Assembly (NCBI GenBank): GCA_027008665.1
Contig: JALVEA010000310.1
Coordinates: 1-9,154, forward strand
Length of the DNA stretch: 9,154 nucleotides
Reading direction: 5' to 3'
Source: Thiotrichaceae bacterium
GTDB lineage: Bacteria > Pseudomonadota > Gammaproteobacteria > Thiotrichales > Thiotrichaceae
Below the pieces are notes generated by a model. The model was not told where the DNA came from. It worked only from the letters and a program-made list of their open reading frames with translations, and searched no databases. Positions 5,031 through 9,154 of the stretch are shown here, in pieces; position 1 is the first letter of the stretch; every line of letters starts with the position of its first letter. Both the position numbers and the translations under genes were made by a program.

Positions 5031-8000
5031 TTAATGCAAGTTTTGCAAACGATAAACTTCTTCTTCATCACTGTGCATCATTGCCTGACATAATGCCCAT
5101 GCGCCTGTTATGGTGGTGGTATAGGTGACTTTTCCTTGCAATGCTTCACGCCGAATTTCAAAGGAGTCTTCGATTGCTTTCTTTCCTTCGGTGGTATTAA
5201 TAATCAAATCAACTTGATTGTTTTTTATCATATCCACAATATGCGGTCTGCCTTCGCGTACTTTTTTTACTATATTACAATCAATATTAGCAGCATTTAA
5301 TATACGTGCTGTGCCACGAGTGGAATAAAGTTTAAAACCTTGTTCAATGAGCATTTTAGCGACTTCTACTACTGATTTTTTATCCGCTTCACGCACACTA
5401 ATAAAGGCGGTTCCTCCAGCAGGAAAATCAACACTGGCTCCAAGCTGTGATTTCTTATAGGCTTCGGCAAAAGTTTTACCTACGCCCATGACTTCACCCG
5501 TTGATTTCATCTCTGGGCCAAGAATTGGATCAACACCTTGGAATTTAATAAAAGGAAACACTGCTTCTTTAACATAGAACATGTCTGGAATAATTTCCTC
5601 AAGTTCCCCTAATTCTGCTAGTGTTTTTCCTGCCATCACACGCGCAGCGACTTTTGCTAGTGGTCGTCCCGTTGCTTTGGAAACATAAGGGACAGTACGT
5701 GAGGCACGGGGATTTACTTCTAGCACATAAATAGTTTCACCTTGAATCGCAAACTGTACATTCATTAAGCCGATCACATTCAATGCGATTGCCATCTTGG
5801 TGGTTTGATCACGTAATTGCTCTTGAATCTTGGCACTTAAGGAATAGGGTGGTAAGGAACAGGCGGAGTCTCCTGAATGTACGCCAGCCTGTTCAATATG
5901 TTGCATAATGCCACCGATCAACACATCTTTGCCATCAGAAATGGCATCGACATCCACCTCAATCGCATCATCTAAAAAACGATCCAATAACACAGGGGCA
6001 TCATTGGAAACTTTAACGGCTGTTTTCATATAATGCAGTAAATCTTCTTCGGTATGTACAATTTCCATACCGCGTCCACCGAGTACAAAGGAAGGACGAA
6101 CCACTAACGGGTAGCCAATTTCTTGTGCTAAAGCGGCACTGTCTTCAATAGTCGTTGTGGTACGGTTAGGCGGTTGTTTTAAACCGAGTCTATTAATCAT
6201 CTGCTGAAAACGCTCACGGTCTTCGGATAGATCAATCGCATCAGGTGAGGTTCCGATAATAGGTGTACCCGCATCTTCTAACCCCTGTGCTAACTTCAAT
6301 GGTGTTTGACCACCGTATTGGACAATCACGCCTTTTGGTTTTTCCAAATGCACAATTTCCAGCACATCCTCGAGTGTTAAGGAGTCAAAATAGAGCCGGT
6401 CAGAGGTGTCGTAATCGGTTGATACGGTTTCAGGATTACAGTTGACCATAATGGTTTCATAGCCATCATCACGTAGAGCAAGAGCGGCATGTACACAGCA
6501 ATAATCAAATTCAATCCCTTGCCCAATACGATTAGGGCCACCGCCTAAAATCATGATTTTATTATTAGGGGTTGGCTTGGCTTCGCATTCTTCTTCATAA
6601 GTTGAATAAAGATAAGCGGTATCGGTTGAAAATTCTGCTGCACAGGTATCAACTCGCTTATAAACAGGTCGGATACCTAATTTCTGCCGATACTGACGCA
6701 ATTCTCTTTCTTTGATCTGTAGTACTGTTGCTAAACGACGATCTGAAAAACCTTTGCGTTTAAGGCTAAACATTTCATCGGCATCTATTTCATTTAATAA
6801 ACGCTTAGATAATGCTATTTCAATTTCAACAATTTCTTCAATTTGGGTTAAGAACCAAGGGTCAATCGCGGTGAAATCAAATACTTCTTCTAGGGTCATA
6901 CCAAAACGAAAGGCATCTGCAACATAAAGAATACGCTCACTTGATGCTTCGGTTAATTCACGACGAATAATGTCTTTTGCGTCTATTTTGTTTAAATTAA
7001 CTCGTTCATCTAAACCATCAATATCCGTTTCTAAACCGCGTAAGGCTTTTTGGAATGACTCTTGAAAGGTGCGTCCCATTGCCATGACTTCACCTACTGA
7101 TTTCATTTGTGTGGTTAAACGTGGATCAGCTTTAGGAAATTTTTCAAAGGTAAAACGTGGAATTTTTGTAACCACATAATCAATGCTTGGTTCAAACGAT
7201 GCGGGTGTTGCGCCACCTGTAATATCATTGTTTAGTTCGTCCAGTGTATAGCCTACTGCTAGCTTTGCGGCTACTTTAGCAATGGGAAAACCTGTTGCTT
7301 TAGAGGCTAAGGCTGAAGAGCGTGATACACGCGGGTTCATTTCAATAATAACTAAACGTCCATCCTTAGGATTGACTGAAAATTGAACATTAGAGCCACC
7401 TGTATCGACTCCAATTTTACGCAAAACGGCCAAGGATGCATCGCGCAAAATTTGATATTCTTTATCGGTTAATGTTTGAGCAGGGGCAACGGTAATAGAG
7501 TCACCTGTATGAATTCCCATTGGATCAAGGTTTTCAATTGAGCAAATAATAATACAATTATCCGCTTTATCACGCACCACTTCCATTTCATATTCTTTCC
7601 AACCCAGCAACGACTCTTCTAGCAAAACTTCCGTTGTGGGTGAGAAATCCAAACCGCGTGTTACAATTTCTTCAAATTCTTCTTTGTTATAGGCAATACC
7701 ACCGCCTGATCCTCCCATTGTAAAAGAAGGACGAATAATGGTTGGAAAGCCTAAACCACTTTGAACCTGACGCGCTTCTTCGATGCTATGTGCCATAGCC
7801 GAACGAGCAGAGGGCAGACCAATTTCTTCCATTGCAATACGAAATTTCTCACGGTCTTCCGCCATATCAATGGCTTCTTTTTGTGCGCCAATCATCTCGA
7901 CATTGTACTTTTCTAGTATCCCTTCACGATCTAAGTCGAGAGCACAATTGAGTGCAGTTTGTCCTCCCATGGTCGGTAATAACGCATCAGGACGTTCTTT

Positions 8001-8237
8001 TTCAATAATATTAGCAACGGTTTGCCACTGAATCGGCTCGATGTAAATCGCATCTGCCATTTCAGGATCAGTCATAATAGTCGCAGGATTGGAATTCACC
8101 AAAATAATGCGATAACCTTCTTCACGTAAGGCTTTACACGCTTGTGCGCCCGAATAGTCAAACTCACAGGCTTGTCCAATGACAATCGGTCCTGCGCCGA
8201 TAATTAAAATACTGTTTATATCTGTACGTTTTGGCAT
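5031..8237 (-). CDS. carB: Carbamoyl-phosphate synthase large subunit
   Basis: CarB makes carbamoyl phosphate from bicarbonate, two ATP and ammonia channelled from CarA, for pyrimidines and arginine. The 1068 residues are close to the 1073 of E. coli. It has two ATP-grasp halves: the carboxyphosphate half (about 1-400) with Arg129, Arg169 and the metal ligands Glu299 and Asn301 at E. coli numbering, and the carbamoyl-phosphate half (about 553-935) with GGGPNRIGQGIEFDY at 565-579, Arg714, Glu840 and Asn842. A helical oligomerisation region lies between them. The C-terminal MGS-like allosteric domain (about 936-1068) keeps Lys953, STRGT at 972-976 and Lys992 in KKVREGRPHI, the sites that bind UMP, IMP or ornithine in E. 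coli, so feedback control is probably retained. The ATG is 3 bases after the carA stop; the nearest good ribosome site (GGAGG, 8256-8252, in carA) has a long 14-base spacer, but the MPKRTDI start matches the family. Confidence 0.98.
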   Translation of the reverse strand: MPKRTDINSILIIGAGPIVIGQACEFDYSGAQACKALREEGYRIILVNSNPATIMTDPEMADAIYIEPIQWQTVANIIEKERPDALLPTMGGQTALNCALDLDREGILEKYNVEMIGAQKEAIDMAEDREKFRIAMEEIGLPSARSAMAHSIEEARQVQSGLGFPTIIRPSFTMGGSGGGIAYNKEEFEEIVTRGLDFSPTTEVLLEESLLGWKEYEMEVVRDKADNCIIICSIENLDPMGIHTGDSITVAPAQTLTDKEYQILRDASLAVLRKIGVDTGGSNVQFSVNPKDGRLVIIEMNPRVSRSSALASKATGFPIAKVAAKLAVGYTLDELNNDITGGATPASFEPSIDYVVTKIPRFTFEKFPKADPRLTTQMKSVGEVMAMGRTFQESFQKALRGLETDIDGLDERVNLNKIDAKDIIRRELTEASSERILYVADAFRFGMTLEEVFDFTAIDPWFLTQIEEIVEIEIALSKRLLNEIDADEMFSLKRKGFSDRRLATVLQIKERELRQYRQKLGIRPVYKRVDTCAAEFSTDTAYLYSTYEEECEAKPTPNNKIMILGGGPNRIGQGIEFDYCCVHAALALRDDGYETIMVNCNPETVSTDYDTSDRLYFDSLTLEDVLEIVHLEKPKGVIVQYGGQTPLKLAQGLEDAGTPIIGTSPDAIDLSEDRERFQQMINRLGLKQPPNRTTTTIEDSAALAQEIGYPLVVRPSFVLGGRGMEIVHTEEDLLHYMKTAVKVSNDAPVLLDRFLDDAIEVDVDAISDGKDVLIGGIMQHIEQAGVHSGDSACSLPPYSLSAKIQEQLRDQTTKMAIALNVIGLMNVQFAIQGETIYVLEVNPRASRTVPYVSKATGRPLAKVAARVMAGKTLAELGELEEIIPDMFYVKEAVFPFIKFQGVDPILGPEMKSTGEVMGVGKTFAEAYKKSQLGASVDFPAGGTAFISVREADKKSVVEVAKMLIEQGFKLYSTRGTARILNAANIDCNIVKKVREGRPHIVDMIKNNQVDLIINTTEGKKAIEDSFEIRREALQGKVTYTTTITGAWALCQAMMHSDEEEVYRLQNLH

Positions 8238-8240
8238 GGC

Positions 8241-9154
8241 TTAACGATTTGCCTCCATCATGCTAATGAAACGATCAAAAATGGGGGCTATATCATGAGG
8301 CCCTGGGCTTGCTTCTGGGTGTCCTTGAAAACTAAAGGCGGGGCAATCAGTACGTTCAACCCCTTGTAGGCTTTTATCAAATAAGGAGCGGTGTGTTGCT
8401 TGTAAATTATCAGGCAATGTCTCTTCATCAACCGCAAAGCCATGATTTTGGCTGGTAATCATGACTTGTTTATTATCTACGTTTTGTACGGGATGGTTTG
8501 CACCATGATGTCCAAATTTCATTTTTACTGTTTTTGCACCACTTGCAAGGCTTAATAATTGATGTCCTAAACAAATACCAAAGGTGGGAATTTTAATTTC
8601 TAACATCTGTTGAATTGCTTTAATCGCATAATCACAGGGTTCAGGATCACCAGGGCCATTGGATAAAAATATTCCATCAGGATGCATAGCTAACACCTCC
8701 TTTGCCGAGGTTTTAGCAGGAACAACGGTGACATGGCAATCACGCTCGACTAACATCCGCAGAATATTTTTCTTAATTCCATAATCATAGGCAACTACTT
8801 TAAACTTTGCTGAATTCTTATCAATTTTTTTAATATCAGCAGGGTCTAATTTCCAACATCCTTCGTTCCAAGTATAGCTTTTAGTGGTGGTGACCTCTTT
8901 GGCTAAATCAGTTCCTTTCAAACCTGTAAAGCCTTCAATGGCATTCATTGCAGCGATGACGGCATCATCTTGTGGTAAATCATTAACAATAATACAGCCA
9001 CGCTGAGCGCCTTTTGTGCGTAAAATGCGTGTTAAACGACGTGTATCAATTTGACTGATTGCAACTACATTATTACGTTGCAAATACTCAGGTAATGATT
9101 CTTCTGAGCGGAAATTACTGTATAAGCGAGGCACATCTTTAACAATTAACCCCG
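8241..9154 (-). CDS. carA: Carbamoyl-phosphate synthase small subunit (partial, N-terminus outside window)
   Basis: CarA is the glutaminase subunit that supplies ammonia to CarB. The reading frame stays open to the window edge: the six codons before 9134 read GLIVKD and continue the family alignment, so 303 codons are visible of an expected 380 or so. The Val codon GTG at 9134-9132 is internal, not a start. The remaining N-terminal domain shows SNFRSEESLPEYL and IDTRRLTRILRTKGAQ. The C-terminal class I amidotransferase domain has LSNGPGDP, the nucleophile Cys in FGICLGHQ (codon 8573-8571), and the catalytic His and Glu in FQGHPEASPGPHD near the end. The stop is 3 bases from carB, so expression is tightly coupled. 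The promoter, and any pyrimidine or arginine control, lies outside. Confidence 0.97.
   Translation of the reverse strand, partial: GLIVKDVPRLYSNFRSEESLPEYLQRNNVVAISQIDTRRLTRILRTKGAQRGCIIVNDLPQDDAVIAAMNAIEGFTGLKGTDLAKEVTTTKSYTWNEGCWKLDPADIKKIDKNSAKFKVVAYDYGIKKNILRMLVERDCHVTVVPAKTSAKEVLAMHPDGIFLSNGPGDPEPCDYAIKAIQQMLEIKIPTFGICLGHQLLSLASGAKTVKMKFGHHGANHPVQNVDNKQVMITSQNHGFAVDEETLPDNLQATHRSLFDKSLQGVERTDCPAFSFQGHPEASPGPHDIAPIFDRFISMMEANR

Noticed and set aside
6263..8031. Three plus-strand frames (6263-6445, 6712-6927, 7783-8031) opposite carB.
   Set aside because: All lie antisense to conserved parts of CarB and resemble no protein.
9132..9134. A GTG at 9134 that could be read as the start of carA.
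   Set aside because: The frame is open to the window edge and the codons before it (GLIVKD) continue the CarA family sequence; this Val is internal and the true start lies outside.

Overview
No new biological system is apparent here. The window is a compact, AT-rich stretch of bacterial chromosome (roughly 40% G+C by eye) made almost entirely of core metabolic genes, and it most resembles a gammaproteobacterium. That rests on the carA-carB-greA gene order, on CarB and GreA sequences whose catalytic residues fall at or within one position of the E. coli numbering, and on a nucleotide-loop cobalamin operon. I cannot name a genus.

Left part, plus strand (1-1289): the 3' end of trpE, then trpG, then a small RDD-family membrane protein gene. 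TrpE and TrpG are the two subunits of anthranilate synthase, the first committed step of tryptophan synthesis. No trpD or trpC follows trpG, so the trp genes are split in this genome.

Middle, minus strand (4378 down to 1286): a four-gene operon, cobU-cobT-cobC-cobS, encoding the whole nucleotide-loop assembly branch of cobalamin synthesis and salvage. CobU activates adenosylcobinamide to its GDP form. CobT makes alpha-ribazole phosphate from nicotinate mononucleotide and dimethylbenzimidazole. CobS joins the two halves at the membrane, and CobC removes the phosphate. cobU and cobT abut with no spacer. A 13-bp inverted repeat with a 26-base loop separates cobT from cobC and looks like a dispersed intergenic element. 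cobS and the RDD gene converge and share a 4-base TTAA that supplies both stop codons.

Right part, minus strand (9154 down to 4467): the 3' four fifths of carA, all of carB, and greA. CarA and CarB form carbamoyl-phosphate synthetase, which feeds pyrimidine and arginine synthesis; GreA rescues backtracked RNA polymerase. A good Rho-independent terminator follows greA and separates this operon from cobU. A candidate extended -10 element overlaps that terminator and could start the cob transcript.

The points most worth a second look are the cobT-cobC inverted repeat, the terminator/promoter overlap upstream of cobU (with no room for a cobalamin riboswitch), and the split trp operon. No tRNA, rRNA, CRISPR array, transposase or phage gene was seen. 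No gene-free stretch exceeds 90 bases.
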